Positions 22,129 through 35,171 of a stretch of DNA of 64,000 bases are shown in pieces. Numbering within the stretch: the stretch's first letter is position 1; every line of letters starts with the position of its first letter. The notes under the pieces were generated by a model. That model did no database searches, had not been told where the DNA came from, and saw only the letters and a list, made by a program, of their open reading frames with translations. This DNA is from Rhynchosporium graminicola. Its lineage: Eukaryota; Ascomycota; Leotiomycetes; Helotiales; Ploettnerulaceae. The stretch spans positions 1,116,001 to 1,180,000 of the forward strand of contig FJUW01000001.1 of the NCBI GenBank assembly GCA_900074885.1, given 5' to 3'. Position numbers and translations under genes: made by a program.

Positions 22129-23321
22129 TTAGAGAACGCTTTGCTGTATCTCGAAGTTTTTAGCCGTGATCGCAGCGAACCAAATCTCAACATTCGCAAA
22201 TGCAGCTTTCTCCTCGCTCGTGTATCGACATACGACTGAGGATTTCGTCGTCATGTTGTGAGTGAGCGATGCTGCCAAAACATCAGAGGCAGAATATTTG
22301 CGTACGTTTCTGTACCCCTGACATCTGCACAGAAAGCCGAATTTACTGAGGAGCTCTTCTCGTCTGGCTTTGCCCGCCTCTAGAGTTAGAATTTAGTTGA
22401 CCAGGAGTTCCTCGCCCTCCTGAATGTTCCTTGCCGCAGATAATGCAATCGTCTTTAGTGAATCCACGCGCTAGATCAGGAAAGCAATCGAGTTTGAAGC
22501 GAGCGGCCAGCAGGTATAGATTGAGGCCCTTTGCTGTGTCATAGATATTGATATCCCACATCTGCATAAGTGGTGTTTCGGTGGATTGGGTGGATTTGTA
22601 GTTGCATCGACTGAAGAGAGCGTTGATTTTGTCTTGCTTTTCCCTCGAAAGCACCTTGAACAGCGATTCCTTGCATGTGTGCTCACGATATCCCTTGAAG
22701 ATTGCCTCTTCGACCAGTAAATTGGGACCTTTGTTGATGTCGAATCTGGCAAATCCGCCGATCCCTCCTTTCTCAGGGCAAGGTAGGAATTCGAAGAGGA
22801 GGCTGGACGGTACTGCTGTCAATTAAACTCGTCCGCATGGTAATATTTGCAGTGACAGAATAACTCAAACCTGTATCACATACCAGGAACATGAACATCT
22901 TTCTGCTCTGTGTGATAGCTCATCTTGTCGACCTGCTTTCCAGCAGATGCATCCAGGTTTCCCGGTTGGTGTACAGAGAACGCATTCATGTCGTCGACCA
23001 ACTTTTGTTCCGACTGCTGCTCCGCAACTGCAAACGCATTGGCTTTGTTCTTTCTCACGTTTTCCTTCTTGCGCTTCTTCTTCTCAGCTTTAGATCTTCC
23101 TGTCGACATGCTGGACTGCGCGGAAGCTGGCTCAGGGATGCCTTAGCGGTCTAGAGTACCATGTCAGCCTACTGAAAGTTGCAGAATACACTGAGAATAG
23201 TGAGGAGTATACTAACCTGTAAATTTTGCGCTGCCTTCTGAGCTGTGACATCTTTGTCTGAGGAGCTCAGCTTCACGTTTCCTGCGATGCTCGAGGGCAT
23301 TTGGGGTTCGGTGCTCGCCAT
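22129..23321 (-). pseudogene. broken SMYD-like SET-domain gene, copy 1
   Basis: A charged N-terminal exon (23109-22884, MSTGRSKAEKKKRKKEN...) splices in frame to the SET start at 22815: PCPEKGGIGGFARFDINKG, LVEEAIFKGY, CNYKSTQSTETPLMQMWDIN. It is a paralogue of the next gene. It has lost the NHxC core (RFKLDCF instead of RFNHACL), shifts frame after ARGFTKDDCII, and in the shifted frame reads ARNIQEGEELLVN then a TAA at 22393-22395 where the paralogue has Tyr. The post-SET part ARREELLSKFGFLCRCQG and about 85 more codons remain open to 22129. An upstream ATG exon (23321-23217) does not join in phase. The gene is therefore decayed, with the loss recent enough to leave most frames readable. Confidence 0.7.
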
Positions 23322-23953
23322 GATGGATGGTTTTAAGTGTATCTGCTATGTACTGGTCTTATTGTTCGATATGCGCAATTCAAAATCCATGTCGAAGTCA
23401 TTGTCGACCGTCCTGTAGAATGGGTGTAGGAGATGAAGATCTGTGGTTCAACAAAGAAGGCTCTCGGAGATTGTTGATTTGGTAAGCGAATTACGCTAAG
23501 CTCCACCACTGATCAAGTGAATGGTATTCACACCGAAAGTGAAATAGTTAATGTCGTGGAATATAAAATGAAAGAGGTTTCACTTTTCAATGTCTCCTTA
23601 TTTCTGGCATGCCTATCGCCACGAATGACTTACTGTTGTAGAAGACTTTGGCATCACGTCTCAGTCTATCTAATCGACCAAATTGTGGAAAGATGAAGAC
23701 CAAGCAGTTAAAATCGTTGTCATTCGGCAGGTCTATTGCTCAAGCTTAAGATTTACAGTGACAAAATGAAATGAAAGACCTCTAGAGAGATCCTGAGAAT
23801 TATTGAACCCTGATGAAGGTACCAAGAATTTCCTGGAACGTAATCGATCGTTGGCCCGGATATCCGAAAATGAAGAAAGATGCTCCTTCACGACAGCCGG
23901 GGCCCCAATCCCTAGTATCAAGCTATACCCGCTAACCGCTGTATCATTCAAGT
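23322..23953. other. intergenic stretch between SET copies
   Basis: These 632 bp hold the upstream region of SET copy 1 and the 3' flank of SET copy 2. The small open frames (23733-23951 minus, 23803-23991 plus) overlap each other and have no recognisable content. Confidence 0.35.
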
Positions 23954-25395
23954 CTAATCTACAAACTTTGAAAATCTCTGCAATACCGTGAGGTAGTAGG
24001 CCTCAGTCTGAGCGAGCATAAATCGTTTGATCTTCGCTATATAACTCTGCAAGACAGCATCATCAAGGCCATAAACGTTATTTTCTCCCAAGAAATTACC
24101 AATAGCATCTAAAGCTTCATCAACAAGAAGCTCCCTGTATTGAGAAGTCAACATGCATTCATCGCCCGCTTCAACGAGAGTCTCAAGATATTCAAGCATA
24201 TTGGCGTGAATTTGGGACATCGTTGCCTCTATCCCCATGTGCCAATTTTCGACCCGGTCTTGCGCCTTCAGCTCTTCGTCATTATACAATCCTAGAGCGG
24301 GGATTTTCGTTTCAACTCCATTGGGCAAGTGTGCTTGACACGTATTCTGTGTAGTGTTCCCTGCCCTGGCAACAGTCACAGTCGCAGGTGAAGTTGAACG
24401 CGTGTCGGAAGAAATCTAACCTATACTCATCAGAGCGCAGGACTAAGACATAGTTGACAGTCAACTCTTCACCTCTCTTGATATCCCTTGCTGTGCGGAA
24501 AACCATATGATTTTCCTTCGAAAACCCTCGTGCACAGTTCGCTAGGCAAGCATGATTGAATCTCGAAGCTATTTCGTAGAGCATTGGACCCACTGGTGAG
24601 TGGTAGGCGTTGGTGCTCCAGACTTTCATGAAAGGGGTTTCCAGGCAAGGAATCGAGTTACAGTGGCAACGACTGTACAGAGACATGATTCTATGTTTTT
24701 TGTCTTCGGCTAGGGCCTTGAAGAGAGCTTCATCGAAAAGCCATTGCGCTTTGCCACGCATAATGGCTTCTTCCACCAGGATGTCTGTGCCTTTCTTGAT
24801 ATCTTGATTTGCGAACGCTCCGATGCCTTTCTCTGGGGAAGGATTGAGTGTGAAGAGAAGTCCCGGTGGGGTATCTGCTAGAGTTCAAAATTGATTAGCA
24901 CACCATCAACGAAAAAAGCTACAAGTGGCATACCAAGATTAACCCGTCTCTCACTCTCCACATCGCATGGTACAAGCAGGCCTGTGGTGACCGAATCTTC
25001 GTCCGAATCTGTTTCCGTGTTGCTGGAACCAACCCCAGCTCCCATGTGCTGTCTTTCACGATCCGCCCACGCACACATTTTATCCAACAGCTTCTTCTCC
25101 ACATTCTGCTTTGCTTTGGCTTCTTTGGCCATTTTATTCGCCTTTTCATGCTTACGCTTGTTACGCGCAGCTCTATTCTCTTTTACTATGCTAAATTTGT
25201 CTTTCGCCGGCTGTGCAGCAGAAGTTTTCGATGACTTGTCTGCGATCTACATTCAAAATCAGGGTTTCAATATCATAACAGAGGAGCAAATCGGATTGGA
25301 AAATAAGATACCTTGGAGGAACTCACAGGTGCCTTGGTACACCCATTCATCTTCGTCGGATTTCCTCTCATCTTTTTCGTTTTCTTTGAAGTCAT
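23954..25395 (-). CDS. SMYD-like SET-domain protein, copy 2
   Basis: The 5' end is well supported: exon 1 25395-25327 (MTSKKTKKMRGNPTKMN...), exon 2 25246-24934 (Lys-rich, acidic middle), exon 3 from 24877. The SET domain is complete: PSPEKGIGAFANQDIKKGTD, LYSRCHCNSIPCLETPFMKV, RFNHACLANCARGFS (AdoMet/knot motif), ARDIKRGEELTVNYV, and a Cys-rich post-SET CDCDCCQG. SET proteins methylate lysines of histones or other proteins. After CCQG the long C-terminal helical frame (24379-23954, ALGLYNDEELKAQDR...) is one base out of phase, and I find no intron with good signals in the 68-bp overlap. Either an unusual splice or a frameshift truncates this copy too. Confidence 0.62.
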
Positions 25396-27165
25396 CTCAA
25401 CCGGAGGATATTCAGTGCTGTGGTAGAAAGTAGAAGTTTGCGGATGAAGAGGAAGTTGAGGATTTGCTGTAATAGAAATTGAGGGCTGTCTACGGCAAAT
25501 TTGAGATTGATTATTGCGATAGATGAGTCCTTTTGTATCGAGAGAGTAATCGATGAGTGTTTGTTGGTTAGAAAATCCGTTTGAATGCTGTGTTTCACGC
25601 TCTTTGTTGATTTCGCTTACCGAAGCCTGTCGGAAGCCGCGAGAAGCGTCAGCAATTCAAGCAGAAATGAGACAGCACAACTAACAATTCTCGGAAACTG
25701 CAGAGGAGTCTTTGGGTCGCGCAGGCTACCGTATGTGATACTCTGCGTGTGTTTTTTGCGATTTCAATGATTGACAGCTACAGCGAGATGAGGTTTTAAG
25801 CTTGCACAGCTGCGTCGTCAGAGATTATGCTTCCAAAACAACTTCTGAAAGAGTTACATATTCCTAGAATTGAAAGCATCTTCCACGAATATGAAACAAC
25901 TGCATCTATGAATATTTGCCAGAAGGAGCATGCCGTACCTCCGTGATAAACCAAGGAATCCACCACACCTAGGGCAAGAACTCCACTTGAACCTGTTGAC
26001 ATACTTTAATAACAAAGACTTGAACACCACTAGCAATCGCTCCGTGATAGAGTGGCAAGGTCAAACGTGTTGAGAAGTAGAGACCTTACGGATCATAGCG
26101 TGGATCAATTGGCGATGAAAAATGGACCGCTCAAAAGCTAAAACCTCAACACGATGGGCTCTTCTTCTCCTTCGGGAGTTTCTTTTGCCATTCATGACAT
26201 TCCCTTCAGTTGAACTTGCATTCTGGCGATTTTTCTAAAGATGCTGTCTGGAGGATGATTGGTCTAGCCATAAGAATTCAGTCGCTGTGAGGAAGTGCCC
26301 ATGGGATTTTGATATTCATTTGCTTGTTCACTTCTCCGGCATTGGTAAACATGTCCATCCAGAAATGCTAAAGAAGCGCTCTAAATCGATACAGCATCAA
26401 CCTATTTCCAAGTAATATGCAAAAATTTAAATACACTTAAGCTTTCTTACGAATCAGTGAGAGTCTGCTTCGAAAGGTCTCTAGCGTCTCAATACAGTTG
26501 GCATCATTTTCCTCTAGGCAACCTTGCTTCTAGATGATTGCAGTGTCCATAACCTTGACTTCGGCTCTGGCCTCCCCTTGTATTAGCTTTAGCACCTCCT
26601 GATTTGTCTTTGGAAAGAATCTGCAGCTGTCATCAGAGCAAACTGAATTCTAGCAACGGGACAAAGCCGTTTACACCCGATGCTGAACAAGATGGAGGAG
26701 CAAGCTGAACATTTGATGGCGGATCCGGCTTGACGTATCTCCTCTCATTCTTCGATCGAGGCATTTTGGGCCTGTTTGCGGGATTTGCTGCCAAAGTCTG
26801 GCTCTCAGGAAGGTGTAAGGAAGGGGTGTAGTGGTTGAACAGCAACTCGAATTTGAAGTATGAGATTTTGAAAAGTATGGTTATGATCGTGCGACCTGTA
26901 TACTTGGGTGGGGCACGACCTTCCATAGTTCAGGTGTTCACTCTAGCGGATTCGCGATGGCGCTATACTAATCTGGCAAAAGTATAACACCAGCTTTATT
27001 TTGTTCGCGTGGATAGCAGCGTAGGCTTTTTACGCCAGAAGACATCCGTTGGCGAGTCTCAATATTATCTCTTTACTTAGTGCTCCTAATAGATGAAAAA
27101 AGTATATTATTGCTCAACTACCGTTGATGCTTCTAGTCCTGTCCGTGCAGTGCTAGATAAGAAGT
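25396..27165. other. 1.77-kb stretch without a recognised gene
   Basis: It separates SET copies 2 and 3. The longest frame (26633-26926, minus, 97 codons, with MPRSKNERRYVKPD in its second half) could be a remnant of a basic N-terminus but matches nothing I know. It probably includes decayed sequence from the SET duplications. Confidence 0.35.
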
Positions 27166-27988
27166 TTGTTTGCCTTACTCTTGAATTACCGCCGCTCTAG
27201 AGGGGCTCTATCCAAGGATAAGAAACTACAACTTTCAGCTTGGAAACGCGCTTGTGCTTGCAAGGAAACTCCTTGTGTTTGTGTTAACACCTTTCTCATG
27301 AAGGTTTGGCACATGAATAGCTTCAGCAACGTTACGGCCGAACAGTCTGGAGAATATTTGTATAGAATTGCATCGCATATTAATCATGATTATTGCCCAA
27401 TTTTGTACCTCATATTCACCGAAGAGGGTCACATTGTATTATTTGCGGCTCGAAGCATCGGAAAAGTCAAAGGACTATAAGAGCATCCCTGAATCGGCTG
27501 AACTCCTGATTTTGGCACATCTGGGTCAAGACGGCTTCATCTGTCAATGTTCGGCATGTGTTGAGGATGTCGTGTTGCCTTCGTCACACGTTACCGACTT
27601 TCCTGCCAAGTATTAGGGAATTGAACATGAAGAGGGAGGAAAATATGATGAGGGAGCGCGTTCTTGGATGGAACTGGGAGGATATCGAAGCTCTTTCGTG
27701 GGCAAACTACCACCATTACAGACTGCAAGAGATCTATCCAAACGGCTCATTTACTCTTTCAAGCAGGTGTTAAACATGGGAAACTCGCTGTGTGTCGCAG
27801 AAAGTCTGTTGGATCCGTTCATACATGGTGTCGTACCTAAATTCATGGCTCACGCCGAGAAATGTTTGCGAAAATCAGTGCTCTGGCTTAGGTCCGTCGA
27901 GAAAGTACGGAATTGGAATTATCTGGGTTGGCTAATACTTGAAATCATGATTCGAATAGACCTTTCAAGCATTCCAATATCCTCATGA
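27166..27988 (+). pseudogene. broken SMYD-like SET-domain gene, copy 3
   Basis: On the opposite strand to copies 1 and 2. The first frame (to 27480) reads SKDKKLQLSAWKRACACKET, VNTFLMKVWHMNSFSN, LYRIASHINHDYCPILYL and EEGHIVLFAARSI, aligning step by step with copy 2 from its DKKHRIMSLYSRC region through the NH motif. It stops just before the GEELxVNY motif. The next frame resumes at the post-SET segment HLGQDGFICQCSACVEDV, so the last part of the SET core is missing. Further fragments to about 27988 continue in changing frames. No N-terminal part is found. It is not expected to encode an active methyltransferase. Confidence 0.6.
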
Positions 27989-28512
27989 AGGGTGAGAAAC
28001 CAAATCAAACAATTCTATTGAATGCCATTTATATCATGACTGAGAGAATCATCATTTAAAGCTCGGTCTTGTTATAAAGACTAACTTAACTGTATGAGCT
28101 CGGCTGAAGTTAAATCAAAGACTTCGCCAAGTGTCACAATTCGAGCACTGGCTCAGGCTGAACACCCCTCCCTGGCTTCTACGGCCGCCACTATTTCCGC
28201 TTCTTCACACCTGCAGCCGTGCGTGATCCGTCCCGTCAATTCCACCCAATCTCACGTCCTGCTTCACGATCTAATCTAGGCCTCCTCATAATAATCGACT
28301 GATTTCTACAAATCATGCCACTAACCTGTCCATCCTAACTCCCTCATCGCCTGATCATGTCTGATCTACCGCCAACTGAGCTGGTCGAGCCCGTCGCAGT
28401 TTTGCGACGTGAGACTCATATCAAGGAGCTGCGCTGATAGTGAATTATAATGAATTAGAAAAGATTTCTTGGATGTACAAGATCAGATAGAAAGTCACAC
28501 AAGCCGTAGAAC

Positions 28513-28542
28513 GAAGAAGAAGAAGAAGAAGAAGAAGAAGAA
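28513..28542 (+). repeat. (GAA)10 microsatellite
   Basis: Ten GAA triplets end 9 nt before the monooxygenase ATG and are in frame with it. An in-frame TAG at 28507 separates them from any upstream start, so they should be 5' UTR unless an unseen exon splices into them to give a poly-Glu N-terminus. Confidence 0.8.
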
Positions 28543-28551
28543 GATGCAACT

Positions 28552-30701
28552 ATGACGCCTGGGAAGGATAACGAAGGGTTCCAAGATGAGACGATGCAGA
28601 ATGGAATCGATTCGGAACCAGAGATTGATGGGAATGATAGCCACGTGACAGTAATTGGTGCAGGACCAGCTGGTCTGATGCTGGCGTGAGATTTGCCCTA
28701 AATCGCCAAAACGGAGAATTTTGTTGACAGATGCTGCTAGGTCGAATTTGGTGCGGTACGGGATCAAGACAACAATTGTTGATGATCGGCCAGACAAGAC
28801 ATCCACGGGGAGAGCTGATGGGCTTCAGCCGAAGACTATTGAGACTTTCAAACAGCTAGGGTTAGCAGGCCCACTGTTACAGAAAGGAGCGAGGATATAC
28901 GAGATCTGCTTTTGGGTACGGCCATACATTTCGTTACATATATATTGCTGCTCTAGACCATTTTGCTGATATATATTCAGAATGGGACAGCGACTCAACC
29001 CTTACGGCGAATAGGTCGTGCAATTCACTATCCGCCAGGAGCCGTCGATGTGCAGGATCCATTCATCCTTCTAGTACATCAAGGAATGGTCGAAGATGTT
29101 TTCTTGAATGATTTGAAGATTCGAGGGGTGGAAGTGATTCGAAGTATGCCATTGTCGCGGTACAGGGAGACCACGACTGGGGTTGAGATTGAATGTCTTG
29201 ATTCGAAAACAGGGAAGCCGAAATCCTTCACATCGCGATACATGGTCGGTTGTGATGGTGCCCATTCAAATGTTAGAAAGTCACTTCTTCAGGGGCCCTA
29301 TGAGGGCGAGCGATCCAATTCAGCTTGGGGTGTGTTAGACGGTGAGAGAACAGGCTTTGTCGGGTGAAATTGCTTCTGACCGTGTTTAGGTGTGATTGAG
29401 ACAGACTTTCCAGACATTTGGAGTAAGACCGTAATAAGTTCGGAAACTGAAGGTTCTGTGTTGTTCATACCTCGGGAGAAGAACATGACACGATTATACA
29501 TTGAACTAAATTCTCAGTCTACAACATCATCCCCAGAAATTGCCACTCAGGAGTTTGTTATGGCAAGGGCAAGAGTAATCATGGCACCCTTCAAGTTATC
29601 TTGGAAGATTATTGGTGAGTAGTACTTCAAAGCAGAGGAAAACTTACTCACCTACTCATGCAGAATGGTTTGGCATCTACAAGGTCGGACAAAGAGTAGC
29701 CAAGAAATTCTCTGGTGAATCCGAGACAGTGTTCATTGCAGGAGACGTAAATCGCACGTTTCTCTTCTGCAGTACACCAACTGACAACGCTAAAGGCAGC
29801 ACACTCTCACTCTCCAAAGGCAGCTCAAGGGATGAACGTCGGTATGCACGACGCATTCAATCTCTCCTGGAAGCTCAATCTCGTCATCCGCAGTCTTGCG
29901 CACCCAAGTCTTCTCTCTACCTGCGAACAAGAGCTCAGGAAAATTGCTCAAGACCTCATCAACTTCGACTATGGTCACGCCGTCGCCTTCGTAAGTGGTG
30001 ACCATAAGAAGTTGGCGCAGAACTTTGCGAAGAACATTCGCTTCATTTCTGGTGTCGGAGCTGAGTACTCAGAGAATGCACTGAACCTGCCTGAAAAAGT
30101 AAGGAGGGGGGCTCTTCAACCAGGATGTTTGATGGTACCAGCGAGGTTGACGCGATACATCGATGCAAATCCTGTGAATCTCCAGCTTGAAGTTCCGATG
30201 ATAGGCCAATTCCGCCTGTTCTTCTTTACTAATAACATTAAAGTATCTTCCCCGTTCTTGGAAGCTGTATGCGCAGAGATATCTTCCTCAAGAACGGTCC
30301 TAGGACGGGTCACTGCTGCTGCGAATGCTTCGTACGCGGCGAGGGGACAGCCGAAGACAGAGATGGATTCTTTCATCCAGCCTCAGAGATACGTGCCTGT
30401 TTCGAGCCTGGTGACTTATGCGATCGTGACGACTATGCCTAAAGCGCGCATCGAGATTGCGGATCTTCCACCTCTGTTGCAGGACTCACGATGGACCTTT
30501 TACCTGGATAATCTGATGCGTATGCCGACCGCAACTGAGAAATGGATAGGACCGCTGAAGGAAGGCGTTGTTGGAATTGTCAATATTCGACCGGATGGCT
30601 ATGTTGGAAGCATTGGGAGATGGAACTCGCGCTTGCCGGGCTCTGGAGCCGAAGCTGTTAGCTGGCTTGACAGCTATTACGGAGCTTTCTTGAAAGGCTG
30701 A
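28552..30701 (+). CDS. FAD-dependent aromatic monooxygenase (phenol 2-monooxygenase type)
   Basis: There are six exons (28552-28685, 28741-28915, 28981-29341, 29390-29614, 29664-29746, 29796-30701), 627 aa, exact multiple of three. The FAD-binding Rossmann motif [14 protein letters not shown] is near residue 40, followed by [12 protein letters not shown]. The middle motif [13 protein letters not shown] and the second FAD motif [20 protein letters not shown] (restored by splicing at 29746/29796) place it in the class A flavin hydroxylases. The C-terminal thioredoxin-like domain of phenol hydroxylases follows. These enzymes hydroxylate phenols with NADPH and oxygen. The substrate cannot be told. 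It is far from the peptide cluster and is probably a catabolic enzyme. Confidence 0.87.
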
Positions 30702-30748
30702 AACTTGCCGATACTAGAGGCAGGATATTCAAGATTGTCGAATTGGAC

Positions 30749-31011
30749 TTAACACATGTCGACCGTCTGGACCTCCGGCTTGCGCGCAGGCGAAGCAGGT
30801 GGAGGAATGACAGCGTTTTCTTTGATGGTAGTGGCGAGTCGCATGACGGAGGCCATGGAGACTCGTCGGATGCGTTTGGGAGAGATTATCTGTTTCTCCT
30901 GAGTCTTCTATTTCTGTTATTTCGAAATCCCTCGTTGACAAGAATGCTAGGCGAGATGGTACTTACGTGCTCGGCAATGTCGGCCATGGAGTCCAGAAGA
31001 TCGGAAGACAT
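30749..31011 (-). CDS. small hypothetical protein
   Basis: A two-exon model (31011-30967, 30907-30749) with a good GTAAGT donor gives 67 aa: MSSDLLDSMADIAEH joined to a basic stretch (SPKRIRRVSMASVMRLATTI) and a proline-rich end (PPPASPARKPEV). It converges on the monooxygenase gene. The mix of an amphipathic start and Arg-rich helix looks protein-like, but no family is recognised and more upstream exons are possible. Confidence 0.35.
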
Positions 31012-34000
31012 TCTTTTGAGGGTACATGAACTTCTTCCAAGTTGTGCTCATAGGTTGGCTTTCACGAAGAGAATTCTGTTTTTCCAAGAAGGAAAGAGGT
31101 GGTAGAAAGAACTGGTGCGGAGATATGCGTTGCAGGTGTTCGAGTGAATGTGGCTGCTGTCGAGTTCACTTTCGAGGCTGGCGAAATTGCTGGCCTTGAT
31201 TGATTTCCTGGTATTTTCAGCCTTTCCTGTGAATTTTCTGAGGTCTGCGCATTGCTTTTCACTCGTTAGTCTGGTGTTCGTTACTGCCCGAGTATTGTAT
31301 ATGCTGTCGATTTTCCTTTGTTTACTTTTTGCCGAGATTGTTTTTTAGTCGCCGAAGTCCAGTTATCTCTATGTTATTTGCATCCCTGAACGACATTATC
31401 CTGTACAAAACCTTTTGAATCACTACTTCAAGGGTCGAGATCCTTGCATTCTTTTCCTCGGACCATTATCTGTCACAACTGGCGAGCTCTTTGTCTGCGG
31501 AACTCCAAAACCAGATCTTTAATCGGTGTATATATCCCTTTCTTTCCCAACCAACACTCTCGATGGATCCCATGATCATTTGAAGTTAGTATAATGGAAT
31601 TAGATGCGAGGGAAACCTGTCGAGACTTTCAGAATTCCATATTACCAGTTCTCTGGGGAGAAAACTTAGAGATGGTAGTGAGACAATTGCTGGAACGAAT
31701 CATTTATGAAGTGAGCAAAAGTGATGCTTATCCTCTTCTTTGTTTCTTCCTGGACGACTCCATGCTCCTGGGGATCGTCGACGAGTTTTGTAGTGGTTTT
31801 CCTTTCTTTTTTTGCAAGAAACATCGCGCTTTCCTGTTGGCGTTTAAGAGCCAACTCATTGACCTCCTTCTAAGATTTCCAGGAATCTCTCGCAACGGTC
31901 GATGTATCTTGATTATATTGATGCCTCTTGGTTAAGGGACAAAGCATTAGGAGCCGCGGTGATACGTGCCTTATCGATAATAATAGTTCAAGTAAGCGTC
32001 CTCTTTCGAGATGTCGGAGTCACTGACTCCTTCACTAGGGTTTCAGAAGGCTTAACACTCTGTTGTATGATTGTATTACCGAGACCAGCGGTAACAGGGC
32101 CCTGCTTTGACAAAGGTGGAGCTAGAGCACGAGGAGGGTCATGAGGTAAGGTGCTGGTATCTTCCGGCATAGCTGTATGCCAGCTATAATGACTGATTTT
32201 CAACCCGTATGCCTACTTCATTAACTCAAAGTTCAAGATTTGAAGAGCACACTAATTCTAATTCTCATTTCTTGGACTTGTCAGGAAATGTAATCTTTAG
32301 TTGAGAATGGTCCGAGGTCCAAAGGAATGCTGCTTCTATATTTCACAATCGCCAAGATTTGGTGTATAACTCCAGTTCATGTAACACAGGCATAACTCTT
32401 TGTAGGTCCTGTCACCTCTGAAGATATGAACTACACAATCATAGGGAACCACACCATAAATATAATTTGAGGTCCTGTATCGGCCAAGGGGTTTCTGCTC
32501 AGCATAATCTATATATAGAGGCAGTCGGAAACGCGACCACGCACGAGCTAGGTGGGATTAGATATTCGAATAATAGAACCTTGGACTCATTGTGTTCTTC
32601 CAATCGCCAAACGTGAATCACTGAAGTCATCTCTTGCATATATAAGATCGTGATGACAAGGCTGGAATTCCGTCTGAAAACTGTGGAGAAAACCGAGGCG
32701 CAGATAAGGGAACCAGGGAATCTTCTTAATAACAAGACACTACACCCTGTAAAAGGAATATTATCTCTAACCAAGATTGTATGATATTGCATGAAGTTGT
32801 ACGACTACAAGAGAACCAAAAACTCAACGATACGAAGCCAGAGCTTCAGAATCCTCACTTTTCTCACTGAAGATGGCTGTACAGACCAAGAACTCACATG
32901 AAATATGAAAGATCTTTTCCATGTGGTCATGCACTGTTTTCGCAAGCTTCATTTGACTGTACCTATACATTTACCACCACACAGCCTATATTGCTTTTGA
33001 GCCGCAAGGTACTCGATACCACTCACTCGATACTGTACCTCAAGTAGAATTGTTACCCTTAGTAATGTATATTCCTTGGTGGTGGGTACGTGCATGGTAC
33101 TGATACGCACGTGTGCAAAACTGCTCCCTCTGAAAGGCAAGAAACTGCACATGACTTCGAACTTGCGGGAAATCGAAGGTTCGCCGGTACCCTAGCCACG
33201 GTTTCAGACTTCGGAAGCTCTGCCAATCACGAATCTACTCCGTCTGAACCTTGTTCGAAATTAGAATGCTTGTTTACGAGTGGATTGAAGTTCCGTTGAT
33301 GGCCAAAAGTCCTCATGTGCCAAATATGGCCTGGGATAGACCTAGGCCACCAAGAGTGCCCATACAGCACGAGAAGAATCAACCTGCATACCGTCCGACC
33401 TCACATTGAGCCTTGGCAAAACCGAGACGGCAATTCATGACTTACAGTCGTTGTCTCATAAGCACGCCATTTGGGAGCAGGCGAAGTTGATGTGAGCGGC
33501 TCCTTCTTCGAGAGCAAGTCTGAACAGGAAGTAGCCTGTCAGCAGCAATACGGAGGTGTGTTACGTCCTGCCATTCCAGACGTCTCAACAGTGCCAAGTG
33601 TACACCCAAGCCACCGCGAAGAAAATGATTGGGTTTGGCAAAGCTTTATCGCGACGATAGCTCTATTATTGTTTGGCTATGATGATTGGTAAAAGCTAGC
33701 CCGAGTGCCTTCCAATCGAGATCTCATGAAGCAGTGAGGTGGGACGAAAGCAAACGAGGCGTGATCCCGCGTGAAGCGTTGAATCAACAGCAGCGGAATA
33801 CTCGGATGATTCGAAGATTGAGTAGACTTGGAAGAAAATAGTGAGTGATAGGTGAGAACCCTATTTCAGGTCAAAGGTAAGGAAGGATACATGCGTAAGA
33901 AGTATAGAGATACAGCAGTGAAATATTGTCCCCGGTCAGGCAGGGAATGAAGTGACTTTACTCCATAAATAGAGCGGCAGTAGCCAGGTCTATAAGCAAG

Positions 34001-35171
34001 ATAGAGATCACCCAAATAGTACTTAGTTTCTTCGCGGGTCTGAACTTCCCACTATAATCTATAGTGAGGAGAGTAGATCAGCACAAGGGACGTCTTTGTA
34101 GTCTCTTATTTGCGGTGACTTACTTGCCCTACCGTGTTTAACGAGTTGCCCCGCCTAAACTTGACATATATCTTTATTTCTTAAGGACGTGTTCTCGGTA
34201 GCTCCTCTTTTAAATGCTACGGAAGTCCGAAAATAGATTTAATGTATCTCAAAAGCCTGAATATCAAGGTGTCTTTCATTTCAGTGTAATTACAGCATCG
34301 GCCAATTCGTAAGTTCTATGGAGGTGTAGGGGAGGGGAAATTTCATGTTCTGCCGTAAGCGGTGAGCCATAATTTACCCCCTACGATGGTACATTCTCAC
34401 TCGAGATTCTATCCATCCTATTGGCTTAAATACTATTTCATTAATACCCCTACTAGCCAAGTTTTAAAGGGGGAAGTTCATACCCACGAAGAAACGGAGT
34501 AGAGAGGGCGCGCTCTTGAGATATCATGAATAGTAGTAAAGTCTTCTGACCGCCTGCTTGACCGAGGGCAGCACTAAACCGCCGTACCTCTGCACCATCG
34601 TACGAGATAAATTATGCAGTCAACAAATGTGGCTTTCGGAAATTCCTTCGACGGAGAATGTCCCCTTGAGACTCAACCTCAACGATTTAGAGTCGAAACC
34701 ACTGAACCGAAGCTAACCAGGTAGAGACAAAAGAAAGTGCTGCAAAGGTGCTCCCGGCTTGGGGAAGGGATGGAGAGATAGACAAAGAATCGAGGTTACT
34801 TTGGTACATGCTGAGTACTAGAATATTCTACTTTACATGGGGAGTCAGCCAATCAACCAATGTGATTTTTTCAATCTCTTCCATCTTAGGAAGAATCCGG
34901 GTTATCTAGCACGGACAGGAATAGTAAGATGATTCCACCCTGTACGAAGTATCCGTAGGCAAGTCAGATAACCCATCGTAAGTTCCTCCAAGTGGAGTAG
35001 GTTTACGCAATGCAGGAAGGTGAGAGATTGACAACCCGATTACGAAGTACTAAGTACGAAGGGGGGTTGACAGTGGGTCTCGGATAGGACTATATATACG
35101 AAGTAACTGTACAGGAAAACTGTGGGACGAATTCGCATACTTAGTACAGGGGACAAATAATGTATAATTCT
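31012..35171. other. 4.2-kb gene-poor stretch
   Basis: No gene is supported. A 113-codon frame with an ATG (31594-31935) and a 73-codon frame (33471-33692) have no recognisable content. From about 33.8 kb the DNA looks like old repeat debris, with many scattered CTTAGTAC / ACGAAGTA words (for example 34938, 35044, 35098). Confidence 0.4.
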
